Of a stretch of 64,000 nucleotides of DNA, positions 29,217 to 38,120 are shown piece by piece. The stretch is from Paraburkholderia tuberum STM678. GTDB taxonomy: Bacteria; Pseudomonadota; Gammaproteobacteria; Burkholderiales; Burkholderiaceae. The translations under genes were made by a program, and so were the position numbers. Under the pieces are notes generated by a model. That model saw only the letters and a program-made list of their open reading frames with translations, was not told the DNA's origin and did not search any database. Location of the stretch: the NCBI RefSeq assembly GCF_902833905.1, contig NZ_CADFGP010000017.1, positions 93,361-157,360 on the forward strand, read 5' to 3'. Numbering within the stretch: position 1 is the first letter of the stretch; each line of letters opens with the position of its first letter.

Positions 29217-30890
29217 ATGAAAACGCCAGCGGACCGATTTCTCGCACCTGACGCATTGGACGCAGCCCGCCTCGCAGCCGACGCCTACGGCAACCACGCC
29301 CTCGACGAGTTTGTCGCCGGCCGCATCACGCGCCGCGAGCTGCTACGACATGCGAGCGTGATCGGTCTGTCGCTCGCGGGTGGCGGCCTGCTCGGCGCGC
29401 CGCGAGCGCGGGCGCAAGGTGCACCGCCCACGTCGAACCAGACGATCCGCGTCGCGCATCTGACGCCGGCGGGCGCCGTCGATCCGCTGACGGTGACTGA
29501 CGCCGCGAGTCTCGCGCTGCTGAACCAGACCGGCGAATTCCTGATCGACGACGACGGCGAGAAGCTGATGCTGAAGCCCGCGCTCGCGCTGTCGTGGAAG
29601 CCGAACGACAAGGGCGACGTGTGGACCTTCAAACTGCGCCAGAACGTGAAATTCCACGACGGCCAGAGCTTCGGCGCGAAAGATGTGGTCGCGACCTTCG
29701 ACCGTCTCGCCGATCCCGCGAGCGGCTCGGCCGCGCTATCGGTACTAAAGGGCGTGCTGTCGAAAGGCGGAGCGAAGGTCGTCGACGAACACACGGTGGA
29801 GTTTCATCTCGACGCGCCGACCGGCAATTTCCCGTACTACGTTTCCTCGGATAATTACAACGCGGTGATCCTGCCCGCGAACTTCGCGGGCAACTACGAA
29901 AAGAGTTTCATCGGCACGGGTCCGTTCAAATTCGAAAAGTATCAGCCGAAGGTTGGCGCGTCGTTCGTGCGCAATCCCGACTACTGGGGCGAAAAAGCGT
30001 TACCGCAACGCGTACAGTTTTCGTTCTACGCCGACGAGCAGGCTCAACTGCTCGCGTTGCAAGGCCATCAGGCCGACGTGATGGGCACGTTCACCGTGCA
30101 GGGCGGCGCGGCCATCCTGAACAATCCGGACTACAAGGCGGTCGGCGTCAAGTCGAGCGCGCACCGCCAGATTCACATGCGCAACGACAGCCCGCTCTTC
30201 AAGGACAAGCGCGTGCGTCAGGCACTCGCGTTGTCGCTCGATCGCGACGTGATCGTGCGCGGTCTCTTCAAGGGTCGCGCACAACTCGGCAACGACAGCC
30301 CGTTCGCGCCGGTGTTTCCATCGTCGGATGCGGGCGTGCCGCAACGCAAGATCGACGTCGCGAAGGCGAAGCAACTGCTCGCGCAGGCTGGCGTGCCGAA
30401 TGGTTTCGACGTCACGCTGACCACCGAAAAATACATGGAGATCCCCGACCTCGCAGTCGTCGTGCAGAACGCCGCGAAGGCGATCGGCGTGCGCATCAAT
30501 CTGAAGGTCGAGAGCCAATCGCTCTACTACGGCGCGGGCACGCCGGGCAAATCCGACTGGCTCGACTCGCCGCTCGGCATCACCGATTACGGCCATCGCG
30601 GCGTGCCGAACGTGTTCCTCACCGCGACGCTGACGAGCAACGGCACATGGAACGCCGCGCACTTCAAGAATCCGCAATACGATCAACTGGTCGCGCAGTT
30701 CGTCGCGGCGATCGATCTCGCCACGCAAAAGAAAATCTCCGGGCAGATCCAGACGCTATTGCTCGACGAAACGCCGCTGATCATCCCGTTCTTCTACGAT
30801 CAGCTGATCGCGATGCGCAAGGGTGTGAACGGCGTGCGCTTCACTGCGCTCGCGCAACTGTATTTCGATCGCGCGACGCTCAGCGCGTAA
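29217..30890 (+). CDS. peptide/opine-type ABC transporter substrate-binding protein
   Basis: Periplasmic solute-binding protein of the SBP_bac_5 (DppA/OppA) family, about 557 residues. A long n-region leads to a twin-arginine signal (ITRRELLRHASVIG, then a hydrophobic stretch ending APRARAQG), so export is probably by the Tat pathway. The mature protein has family segments LKPALALSWKPN, FKLRQNVKFHDGQSF, KDVVATFDRL, GTGPFKFEKY and VRQALALSLDRDVIV. ATG at 29217 is preferred to the TTG at 29202. It heads a four-gene operon with two permeases and a fused ATPase. The solute is unknown. Confidence 0.9.
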   Translation: MKTPADRFLAPDALDAARLAADAYGNHALDEFVAGRITRRELLRHASVIGLSLAGGGLLGAPRARAQGAPPTSNQTIRVAHLTPAGAVDPLTVTDAASLALLNQTGEFLIDDDGEKLMLKPALALSWKPNDKGDVWTFKLRQNVKFHDGQSFGAKDVVATFDRLADPASGSAALSVLKGVLSKGGAKVVDEHTVEFHLDAPTGNFPYYVSSDNYNAVILPANFAGNYEKSFIGTGPFKFEKYQPKVGASFVRNPDYWGEKALPQRVQFSFYADEQAQLLALQGHQADVMGTFTVQGGAAILNNPDYKAVGVKSSAHRQIHMRNDSPLFKDKRVRQALALSLDRDVIVRGLFKGRAQLGNDSPFAPVFPSSDAGVPQRKIDVAKAKQLLAQAGVPNGFDVTLTTEKYMEIPDLAVVVQNAAKAIGVRINLKVESQSLYYGAGTPGKSDWLDSPLGITDYGHRGVPNVFLTATLTSNGTWNAAHFKNPQYDQLVAQFVAAIDLATQKKISGQIQTLLLDETPLIIPFFYDQLIAMRKGVNGVRFTALAQLYFDRATLSA

Positions 30891-30931
30891 GCAGCGCGCT
30901 GTCCGTCTCGCTTTTCGCAGGAGAACTCACG

Positions 30932-31960
30932 ATGTCGGCTCCGGCGCCCTCTCCCGCCTCGAATACATCGCGTCCGCCGCGCGCGAGGAACGGCAACGCG
31001 GGCCGCGTCGCGCGTTTTCTCGCGACGCGCGCGGGTCTTTCGCTGATCACGCTGTGGCTGCTGTCGGTGATCGTGTTCGCGGGCGGCCAGCTGCTGCCCG
31101 GCGATATCGGCCGCGCGGTGCTCGGGCCGCTCGCCGATGCGCGCGCGGTCGCCGCGCTCGATCATCAGCTCGGCGCCGACCGGCCGCTGCTCACGCAATA
31201 CATCGACTGGATCACGCATTTCGTGCGCGGCAACATGGGGCTGTCGTACGCGTATCGCGAACCGGTCAGGCCGTTCATCGCCGATGCGCTCGGGCATTCG
31301 GCGAAGCTCGGTCTGCTCGCGTTCATCGTCGTCGTGCCGCTCGGCATCGCAGGCGGCGTGTGGTCGGCGATGCATGCGGGGCGCTGGCTCGATCGCACGA
31401 TCAGCATCGCCGGTTTGTCGGCGACCGTGGTGCCGGAGTTCGTGTCGTCGATCGTGCTGATTCTCGTGTTCGGCGTGTGGCTGCGCTGGCTGCCCATCGA
31501 GGCCTCATCTCCGCCCGATGCGAGCGTGCTCGAACAGCTGCGCCATCTGGTGCTGCCGGTGCTGCCGCTCGTCCTCGTGTTCTTCGGCTACATCGCGCGA
31601 ATGGCACGCGCGGGCACCGTCGAAGCGCTCGACGCCGACTACACGCGCACCGCGATCCTCAAGGGCCTGCCGCGCCACGTCGTGATCTGGCGGCACGTGC
31701 TGCGCAATGCACTGCTGCCGACGATCACCGTCGCCGCCACCCAACTCGGCTACATGATCGGCGGACTCGTGGTGGTCGAGACGCTGTTCCGCTACCAGGG
31801 CATCGGCTCGCTGATCTACAACGCCGCCAAGGCGAAGGATTTTCCAATGCTCGAAGCGGGCGTACTGACGATCGGCGTCGTCTATACGCTCGCGAATCTG
31901 GTTGCCGATGCGCTGCACGTGCTGCTCAATCCGCGACTGCGGGTGAGGACCGCCGAATGA
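30932..31960 (+). CDS. ABC transporter permease (DppB type)
   Basis: Inner-membrane permease, 342 residues. After a Pro/Arg-rich tail it shows the N-terminal helix SLITLWLLSVIVFAGGQLLPGD and four to five further helices. The binding-protein-dependent transport (EAA) loop lies at EALDADYTRTAILKGLPRHVV, which contacts the ATPase. GCAGGAGAA precedes the ATG. Its stop overlaps the next permease start (ATGA). Confidence 0.93.
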   Translation: MSAPAPSPASNTSRPPRARNGNAGRVARFLATRAGLSLITLWLLSVIVFAGGQLLPGDIGRAVLGPLADARAVAALDHQLGADRPLLTQYIDWITHFVRGNMGLSYAYREPVRPFIADALGHSAKLGLLAFIVVVPLGIAGGVWSAMHAGRWLDRTISIAGLSATVVPEFVSSIVLILVFGVWLRWLPIEASSPPDASVLEQLRHLVLPVLPLVLVFFGYIARMARAGTVEALDADYTRTAILKGLPRHVVIWRHVLRNALLPTITVAATQLGYMIGGLVVVETLFRYQGIGSLIYNAAKAKDFPMLEAGVLTIGVVYTLANLVADALHVLLNPRLRVRTAE

Positions 31961-32853
31961 ATGCGACCGTGCCGCCGGCTTCATCGACGCCACCAGGCTC
32001 GCCCGCGCCAGGCGCACCGGGCTCCGAGCCGCGTTTCCCGCGCCTCCTCCTGCTGCTCGGTTCGCCGACCTTCATCGTGGGCGCGCTGATCGTCGCGTGG
32101 TGGATCGTCTGCGCGATCGCCGGGCCGTGGTTCGTGCATCTCGATCCGTACGCGTCCGATCCGCTCAATTCGCTGACGCCGCCCGATCGCACGCACTGGT
32201 TCGGCACCGATCAGCTCGGCCGCGACGTATTCTCGCGCGTGATCGTCGGCGCGCGCGACATCCTGACGATCGCGCCGCTCGCGACACTGCTCGGCACCGC
32301 GGCGGGCACCGCGCTCGGCCTGGTGGTCGGCTACTTCGACGGCTGGGTCGACGACGTCATCGGCCGCATGATCGACGCGGTGCTCGCGCTGCCGCTCGTG
32401 ATCGTCGCGCTGCTCGCGCTCGCCGCGGTCGGTGCGTCGAACTTCACGGTGATTCTCGTGATCGGCACCACCTTCACGCCGATAACAGCCCGCACCGTGC
32501 GCGCCGCCGTGTTCGCAGAGCGGCATCTCGACTATGTGGCCGCCGCGCAGCTGCGCGGCGAACGCGCGCCGTACATCATGTTCGCGGAGATCCTGCCGAA
32601 CGTGCTGCCGCCGATCGTCGTCGAAGCAACGGTGCGGCTCGGCTATGCGATCTTCGCGGTCGCGACGCTGTCGTTTCTCGGCTTCGGCATCCAGCCGCCG
32701 TCGGCCGACTGGGGGCTCGCGCTGTCCGAGTCGTACACGTTGATGGCGGGCGGCGCGTGGTGGACCGTCGTGTTTGCGGCGGGCGCGATCGCGTCACTGG
32801 TGGTCGGCGTCAATCTGATCGCCGACGGCGTGCAGGGAGTGCTCGACCAATGA
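31957..32853 (+). CDS. ABC transporter permease (DppC type)
   Basis: Second permease, 298 residues. The typical DppC segment HWFGTDQLGRDVFSRVIVGARD follows the first helix. The EAA loop is at HLDYVAAAQLRGERAPYIMFAEILPN, and the C-terminal ADWGLALSESYTLM block is conserved. It overlaps its upstream partner by four bases and the ATPase gene downstream by four bases, so the complex is made stoichiometrically. Confidence 0.93.
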   Translation: MNATVPPASSTPPGSPAPGAPGSEPRFPRLLLLLGSPTFIVGALIVAWWIVCAIAGPWFVHLDPYASDPLNSLTPPDRTHWFGTDQLGRDVFSRVIVGARDILTIAPLATLLGTAAGTALGLVVGYFDGWVDDVIGRMIDAVLALPLVIVALLALAAVGASNFTVILVIGTTFTPITARTVRAAVFAERHLDYVAAAQLRGERAPYIMFAEILPNVLPPIVVEATVRLGYAIFAVATLSFLGFGIQPPSADWGLALSESYTLMAGGAWWTVVFAAGAIASLVVGVNLIADGVQGVLDQ

Positions 32854-35039
32854 ACGGCCCACCGCCCTCCTCGTTCGCGGCGTTCGACGTGTCGAAAAGC
32901 GATCGCACCGATGCGCTGACCGTGGTCGGCCTGACGGTCACCTACCGGATCCGCGGACGCGATCGCGAAGTGCTGCAGGACGTATCGTTTCGCGTGCGAC
33001 GCGGCGAGGCGTATGGGCTCGTCGGCGAATCCGGTTGCGGCAAGTCGACCGTGGCAATGGCGACGCTGCGCTATCTGCCGCGCAATGGCAAGGTGAAGGC
33101 CGGCAAGATCGTAATCGCCGGTGAGGACGTGCAGAAGCTGGGTGCCGACGCGCTGCGCAGCATGCGTGCGACGACCGTCTCGATGGTCTACCAGGACCCG
33201 GGGCGCGCACTGAATCCATCGCTGACGATCGCCCGTCAGGTTTCCGAAGCATTCGAGGCGGCCGGCGTCGCGCGCGACGAGGCGCTGCAACGCACGCTCG
33301 AGATACTCAAACGCGTCCGCATCGCGGCGCCCGAGCGCGTGATGAACAGCTATCCGCATCAATTGTCGGGCGGCATGCAGCAGCGCGTCGTGATCGCGAT
33401 GGCGCTCGCGTCGAACCCCGCGCTGCTGATTCTCGACGAACCGACTACCGGCCTCGATGCGACCGTCGAAGCGGAAGTGCTCGACCTCGTCGCACGGTTG
33501 CGCGAGGAACTCGGCACCGCGGTGCTGTTCATCAGCCACAACCTCGCGGTGATCGGCCGCATGTGCGAACGCGTCGGCGTGCTGTACGCGGGCAAGCTGG
33601 TCGAGGAAGGCGCGACCCAGGACGTGTTCGCGCGGCCGCGTCATCCGTACACGGTCGGGTTGCTGCGCTGCCTGCCGACGGCCGGACGCAGCAAGGACAG
33701 CGAGCGGCTCGATACGATCGCGGGCGGCCTGCCTCTGCCGGGCTCGGTCACGCAGGGCTGCATCTATGCGGAGCGCTGCCGTCTCGCCGACGAGCGCTGC
33801 CGCCGCGACGCGCCGCCGCCCTATCGCCTCGGCGCCCGGCATGGCGATCAGATGGCGCGCTGCCACTATCACGAGCGTGCGATCGAACTGCCGCGTGCGA
33901 CATCGAGCGCGGCGCCGGTGGCGGCCGCATCATCCAACGCGGCGCCGCGCGCGCCCTCTGGGCCGGTCTTGCGCGCCCGGAACCTGTCGAAAACATTCCA
34001 CGTATCGGGCGTCCCGCTGCGCGCGGTCGACGACGTGTCGCTCGAACTCGCGAGCGGCGAGACGCTCGGCCTCGTCGGCGAATCGGGCAGCGGCAAGACA
34101 ACGCTCGCGCGACTGCTGCTCGGCCTGCTCGCACCCGATGCCGGCAGCCTGCTCGAACTCGACGGCGCCCCGCTCGCCGCGCGCGTCACGCGACGCAGCG
34201 ACGAGCAGCTGAAATCGCTGCAGATCGTGTTCCAGAATCCGGACTCGGCGCTCAATCGCGCGCATTCCGTCAAGCGGCTGATCGGCCGTGCGCTCGCGCG
34301 CTTCACCGCGCTGCGCGGGCCGGAGATCGACGCACGGCTCGCCACGCTGACGGACGCCGTGCGGCTGCCCGAGCGCTATCTGGATGCACGTTCGCGCCAG
34401 CTTTCGGGCGGACTCAAGCAGCGCGTCGCGATTGCGCGCGCGTTCGCCGGCGAACCGCGCGTCGTCGTGTGCGATGAGCCGACTTCATCGCTCGACGTGT
34501 CGGTGCAGGCCGCGATTCTGAACCTGCTCGCCGATCTGCAGCACGAGCGCGGCGTCAGCTACGTATTCATCTCGCACGATCTGCACGTGGTCCGCTATGT
34601 GTCGGATCGCATCGCGGTGCTCTACCTCGGCCGGCTGCTCGAAATCGGCCCGGCGGCGGCCGTGTTCGATGGACCGCAGCATCCCTATACCGAGGCGCTG
34701 CTGTCCGCCGTGCCGACACTGCCGGGCGACGGCGCGTCCGGCGAGGTGCATCAACGTACGCGTATCCGTCTCACCGGCGAGTTGCCCGGGCCCGGCGCGA
34801 TGCCGTCGGGCTGCGTGTTTCACACGCGCTGTCCGCGCAAGCTCGGCGCGATCTGCGAGCAGCAGGACCCGCCGTTTCTCGACGCGGACGACGCCGCCGA
34901 TCCGTCTTGCGCGCACCGGATTCGCTGCCATATTCCGGTCGCCACACTTCGCGAGCTGCAAAGCGAGCCGCGCGACGACAACGCGGGCGACCCGACGAAT
35001 GGCGGCACCTCCGACGATGCGTCGGAAAACGCCAGCTAG
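32850..35039 (+). CDS. fused double ABC ATPase (DppD-DppF type)
   Basis: A 729-residue protein made of two complete ABC ATPases in tandem. Module 1 has Walker A GESGCGKST, signature LSGGMQQR and Walker B LLILDEPTTGLD; module 2 has GESGSGKTT, LSGGLKQR and VVCDEPTSSLD. Each module ends in the oligopeptide/dipeptide-transporter C-terminal domain with its cysteine cluster (CIYAERCRLADERC; CVFHTRCPRKLGAIC). In many transporters these are two proteins (DppD and DppF); a fusion, as in YejF, is well known. ATG overlaps the permease stop. Confidence 0.93.
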   Translation: MNGPPPSSFAAFDVSKSDRTDALTVVGLTVTYRIRGRDREVLQDVSFRVRRGEAYGLVGESGCGKSTVAMATLRYLPRNGKVKAGKIVIAGEDVQKLGADALRSMRATTVSMVYQDPGRALNPSLTIARQVSEAFEAAGVARDEALQRTLEILKRVRIAAPERVMNSYPHQLSGGMQQRVVIAMALASNPALLILDEPTTGLDATVEAEVLDLVARLREELGTAVLFISHNLAVIGRMCERVGVLYAGKLVEEGATQDVFARPRHPYTVGLLRCLPTAGRSKDSERLDTIAGGLPLPGSVTQGCIYAERCRLADERCRRDAPPPYRLGARHGDQMARCHYHERAIELPRATSSAAPVAAASSNAAPRAPSGPVLRARNLSKTFHVSGVPLRAVDDVSLELASGETLGLVGESGSGKTTLARLLLGLLAPDAGSLLELDGAPLAARVTRRSDEQLKSLQIVFQNPDSALNRAHSVKRLIGRALARFTALRGPEIDARLATLTDAVRLPERYLDARSRQLSGGLKQRVAIARAFAGEPRVVVCDEPTSSLDVSVQAAILNLLADLQHERGVSYVFISHDLHVVRYVSDRIAVLYLGRLLEIGPAAAVFDGPQHPYTEALLSAVPTLPGDGASGEVHQRTRIRLTGELPGPGAMPSGCVFHTRCPRKLGAICEQQDPPFLDADDAADPSCAHRIRCHIPVATLRELQSEPRDDNAGDPTNGGTSDDASENAS

Positions 35040-35459
35040 CGTCGACTCGAACCTCATCGACGCACACCGCCCCTCTTAACGAATCCCGCGTCGGAACACG
35101 CTTTTGCGTCCGCGCGTTTCATCGTCGCAACGTTTTGAGGCGTTTTTCCGGCGTGCGCATCGCACATCCCGATATCGCCCGTGTCGCTTCAAGGCTTTGC
35201 GGCGCGTGGCATGGATATCGCTAAATTAACAGCCAGAGATTCGAAGCCAAACCGGGCGCGCAACGCCGCGCATATCCGCACGACGAGCGTCACCACGCGA
35301 TGGCGCGACCTCGCGCGATCAGCACGGCAGCGACGCACGGACAACTTCGACACAACGGACCGGGGGTTCGACAAGACCCGCGTGCAGACAGGTCGGCCGC
35401 TGCTGGAGCAGTTCGCGAAGGCGGCAGCGAGGGACCGTCCTTCGCTCTGGAGACGCGCG
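35040..35459. other. spacer between ABC operon and glycine-rich gene
   Basis: A 420-base spacer. The frame of the next gene is open upstream to 35181, but that part is Arg-rich, has no homology-like features and no ribosome binding site. I see no RNA gene or strong promoter. Confidence 0.4.
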
Positions 35460-36197
35460 ATGAAGACCGGAAAATCAGATCAGTACTACTGTGCAATGAT
35501 GCGCAGCGCGGTGGTCCTCGCGGGGGTCGCGGTGTTGGCGGGCGGGACCGCGTACGGAGCGTCGACGGACGTGATCCCTCGCTGGATTGTGCTGGCCGAC
35601 GCGTTGCGGGCGCAACCCGGCGATTCAACGCCGCTGCTGCTCGCGCGGAACGACGGCGCGGCAACCGGCGCCGAGGCTGGCACGGCCACAGCCGCCGACG
35701 ATGCCGCCTCGGTGTTCGCGCCGGCCGGCTGCGGCGGGCTCGGCGGTCCGGGCTGCGGGCGGCTCGGCGGCGGCATTGGCAACGGCGGCGGTAATGGCGG
35801 CGCGGCGGGTTCGAGCAATAGCGGTGCTGGCGCAAGCGGCAACAGCGGCGCCGGGGCGGCGGGTTCAGGGAGCGGAAGTGGGAGTGGCGGTAAGGGAAAT
35901 AGCGGTAGTGGAAGCGGAGGTGGAAGCGGAGGTGGAAGCGGAGGTGGAAGCGGAGGTGGTGGCGGCGGCGGAGGCGGCGGAGGCGGCGGAGGCGGAAGCA
36001 GCGGCGGCAGCGGGAGCGGCGGCTGCGGTTGCGGAGGCTCCAGCGGTGGCCCTAGCGGTGGTTTCGGCGGTGCGAATGGTGGTGGCTTCGGTGGTGGCTT
36101 CGGTGGCGGGTTCGGCGGAGGCTTTGGCGGAGGCTTCGGCGGCGGTCACGGAGGCAAGGGTGGCGGCAGTGGCAACGGTGGCGGGAACGGGCACTAG
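35460..36197 (+). CDS. exported glycine-rich repeat protein
   Basis: A 245-residue protein, not assignable to a known family. The N-terminus has a hydrophobic segment (SAVVLAGVAVLAGGTAYGA) that could be a signal peptide or membrane anchor. From residue 85 it is dominated by glycine: short GXSG/GNGG stretches, then GGGS repeats, a run of glycines, a CGCGG cysteine patch near residue 187, and finally FGGG tandem repeats. The GGGS part is encoded by four 12-base DNA repeats. Such sequences are disordered or form surface or matrix proteins; no function is claimed. The start at 35460 is supported by GGAG eight bases upstream. Confidence 0.65.
   Translation: MKTGKSDQYYCAMMRSAVVLAGVAVLAGGTAYGASTDVIPRWIVLADALRAQPGDSTPLLLARNDGAATGAEAGTATAADDAASVFAPAGCGGLGGPGCGRLGGGIGNGGGNGGAAGSSNSGAGASGNSGAGAAGSGSGSGSGGKGNSGSGSGGGSGGGSGGGSGGGGGGGGGGGGGGGSSGGSGSGGCGCGGSSGGPSGGFGGANGGGFGGGFGGGFGGGFGGGFGGGHGGKGGGSGNGGGNGH
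35907..35965. repeat. 12-base tandem repeat (GGGS-encoding)
   Basis: About four perfect copies of GTGGAAGCGGAG, followed by GGTGGC/GGCGGA-type variants. It is inside the glycine-rich gene, and repeat number could vary by replication slippage, in frame because the unit is four codons. Confidence 0.85.
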
Positions 36198-36484
36198 GCG
36201 TCGCCCGTTGCCCCGGGTAGGGAGCCCCGCGCCCTACCCGCCGGCGACATGTCCCGGCATACTGTCCGCTATCCGCTGGCAACGGCGGTGATGTCCCGAT
36301 CCCCCGGTCGGGCGTCACCGCCGGAGGCCGGTCGGAGCGGCCCGCCCGCCTTCGGCGCGCGCTGACGGAATGGCTCGGAGCGCGCGCGAGCTGCGCCTCG
36401 CGCCATCGCGCGAACCGCACCGCGAGCGGCGGAAACACAACCTCCATTGCGTGCGAGTGTTATGGAACCAATCCGAGACGACCG
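36198..36484. other. spacer downstream of the glycine-rich gene
   Basis: A spacer of about 290 bases. It contains a hairpin at 36215-36239 (GGGTAGGG, CCCTACCC) lacking a T tract, probably the end of the glycine-rich transcript. Nothing else is recognised. Confidence 0.4.
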
Positions 36485-36515
36485 CCTCATATCAAATTCA
36501 TCGTTCGATATGAGG
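36485..36515 (+). promoter_or_regulatory. inverted repeat covering a ribosome binding site
   Basis: A perfect 9-base inverted repeat (CCTCATATC at 36485-36493 and GATATGAGG at 36507-36515, 13-base loop). Its right arm contains the GAGG of the ribosome binding site for the gene starting at 36525. In RNA the hairpin would hide the site; as DNA it could be an operator. Confidence 0.5.
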
Positions 36516-36524
36516 GCCCACAAC

Positions 36525-36986
36525 ATGCATAGAAGCGTCCCCCCCGCCGCGACCCGTACGGCAGCCGCCGTGCTGACCGCTGCCGCCCTGGGCCTCGCAT
36601 CGCTCGCCAATGCGCAAACACCCGCGCAGCCAATGGCGCAAACCTTGTCGCAAGCGGCGCCACCGGTCGATCCGAGCTTCTCCGCCTACTCGCTCGTCCA
36701 GAGCTGCAAACAGCGCCACGACAACGTCGCGCAAGGGCAATGCGTCGGCGCGATCCGCGGCATCATCCACGGTTATCAATACGGCGTGCTGTTCCTCTCG
36801 CAACGAGCAACCCTCCCCGCCAACGAAACGCAGCGCGTGTCGCTATGCCTGCGCGACGTGGCGGTGTCGTCGATCGTCGACGACTTCCTCGCCGATGCCG
36901 CCCAGGTGCCGGACGACGCGCTGCAGCACACCCCCGCCGAAGTCGCCGTGCTCGGCTCCGTGCATCAGCACCATCCCTGCACCTGA
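36525..36986 (+). CDS. Rap1a/Tai-like exported protein
   Basis: A 153-residue exported protein with a signal peptide (cleavage likely after ASLANA, residue 30). The mature part matches the layout of the Rap1a/Tai immunity family: SLVQSCKQ, then CVGAIRGIIHGYQYGV, SLCLRDVAVSSIVDDFLADAAQVPDD and a C-terminal HHPC. Four cysteines could make two disulfides. In the family, such proteins neutralise type VI secretion amidases in the periplasm; no T6SS gene or amidase is near, so a function as immunity protein is uncertain. The start at 36525 is supported by GAGGG at 36512-36516. Confidence 0.65.
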   Translation: MHRSVPPAATRTAAAVLTAAALGLASLANAQTPAQPMAQTLSQAAPPVDPSFSAYSLVQSCKQRHDNVAQGQCVGAIRGIIHGYQYGVLFLSQRATLPANETQRVSLCLRDVAVSSIVDDFLADAAQVPDDALQHTPAEVAVLGSVHQHHPCT

Positions 36987-37079
36987 GCGCCGCGTCAGCG
37001 CGAGCGGCGTCATCGACGCCCACAGCGCTTCGAGCCTCGCGCGCCGCCGTTGCGCAACGGACGGCGGCCGCGCCGGCAC

Positions 37080-37925
37080 TTACAACATCTCCAGCGCACG
37101 CTTGCCGCGCGGCGGCTTGAAGTACGCGTCGAGCGCGGCGAGTTCGCCGGCTTCCAGCACCAGTTGCGACGCGCGATGGTTGTCGCGCACATGCTCGACG
37201 CGCGCCGCCTTCGGAATCGCGCACACATTGGGCTTGCCCAGCACCCACGCGAGCGCCACCTGAAACACCGAGACGCCGCGCGCGTCGGCGATATCGTCGA
37301 GCGGCGAGCGTTTCGGCAGCCGCGCATGATCGACCGGGCTGTACGCCATCGCCGGCATGCCGCGCGCGGCGAGCCACGGCAACAGATCGAACTCCGGCCC
37401 GCGCCGCGCCACGTTGTACAGAATCTGGTTGGTCGCGCACGCGTCGCCGCCTGGCGTCGCGACGAGTTCTTCCATGTCGTCGGTATCGAAGTTGCTGACG
37501 CCCCAGTGACGGATCTTGCCCGCGCGCCGCAGCGCCTCGAAGCCGTCGACGGTGTCCGCGAGCGGCACCGAACCACGCCAGTGCAGCAGATACAGATCGA
37601 GCCGGTCCGTTTTCAGACGCTTCAGGCTCTGCTCGCACGCGGCGATCACGCCGCGCTGGCTGGCGTTGTGCGGATACACCTTGCTGACCAGAAACACCTT
37701 GTCGCGCAAACCCGCGAGCGCTTCGCCGAGCAGCGACTCGGTCGCGCCGTCGCCGTACATTTCGGCGGTATCGATCAGCGTCATGCCGAGTTCGATGCCG
37801 CAGCGCAGCGCAGCGATTTCCGCCGCGCGTCGTGCCCGCTGCTCGCCCATTTCCCACGTGCCCTGCCCCAGTGCTGGCATGCGCTCGCCGCCCGGCAGGC
37901 TCACGCTTGCGATCTCGCTCGTCAT
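37080..37925 (-). CDS. aldo/keto reductase
   Basis: NADPH-dependent aldo/keto reductase, 281 residues, TIM barrel. The catalytic tetrad is visible as Asp (LIDTAEMYG, which also supplies Tyr), Lys (LVSKVYP) and His (LYLLHW). Other family segments are WGVSNFD, YSPVDHARL and FQVALAWVLGKPNVCAIPKA. The start is the ATG at 37925 with GAGGAG seven bases upstream; the open frame extends further but lacks homology. The physiological carbonyl substrate is unknown. It is divergent from the GntR regulator, 195 bases away. Confidence 0.93.
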   Translation of the reverse strand: MTSEIASVSLPGGERMPALGQGTWEMGEQRARRAAEIAALRCGIELGMTLIDTAEMYGDGATESLLGEALAGLRDKVFLVSKVYPHNASQRGVIAACEQSLKRLKTDRLDLYLLHWRGSVPLADTVDGFEALRRAGKIRHWGVSNFDTDDMEELVATPGGDACATNQILYNVARRGPEFDLLPWLAARGMPAMAYSPVDHARLPKRSPLDDIADARGVSVFQVALAWVLGKPNVCAIPKAARVEHVRDNHRASQLVLEAGELAALDAYFKPPRGKRALEML

Positions 37926-38120
37926 GCTGACTCCTCGAAAGTGGCTCGATCCAGATGCGATGCGCTGGCCCGCCGCCTCATCGCGCAACGCATGCTACTC
38001 AAATCCTGGCGACGAGTTTAGCGGCTCCGCGGCCTCAGAACGGCGCGCCTGGCAAAAGCCCGCTATAACAGGACGCGCCGATGTTTTAAAATTGCCGCTT
38101 GCCCATCTTGCGTGAGCCCC

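Noticed and set aside
35907..36185. Repeats considered as a CRISPR array
   Set aside because: Repeats are contiguous, in frame and glycine-coding, without unique spacers.
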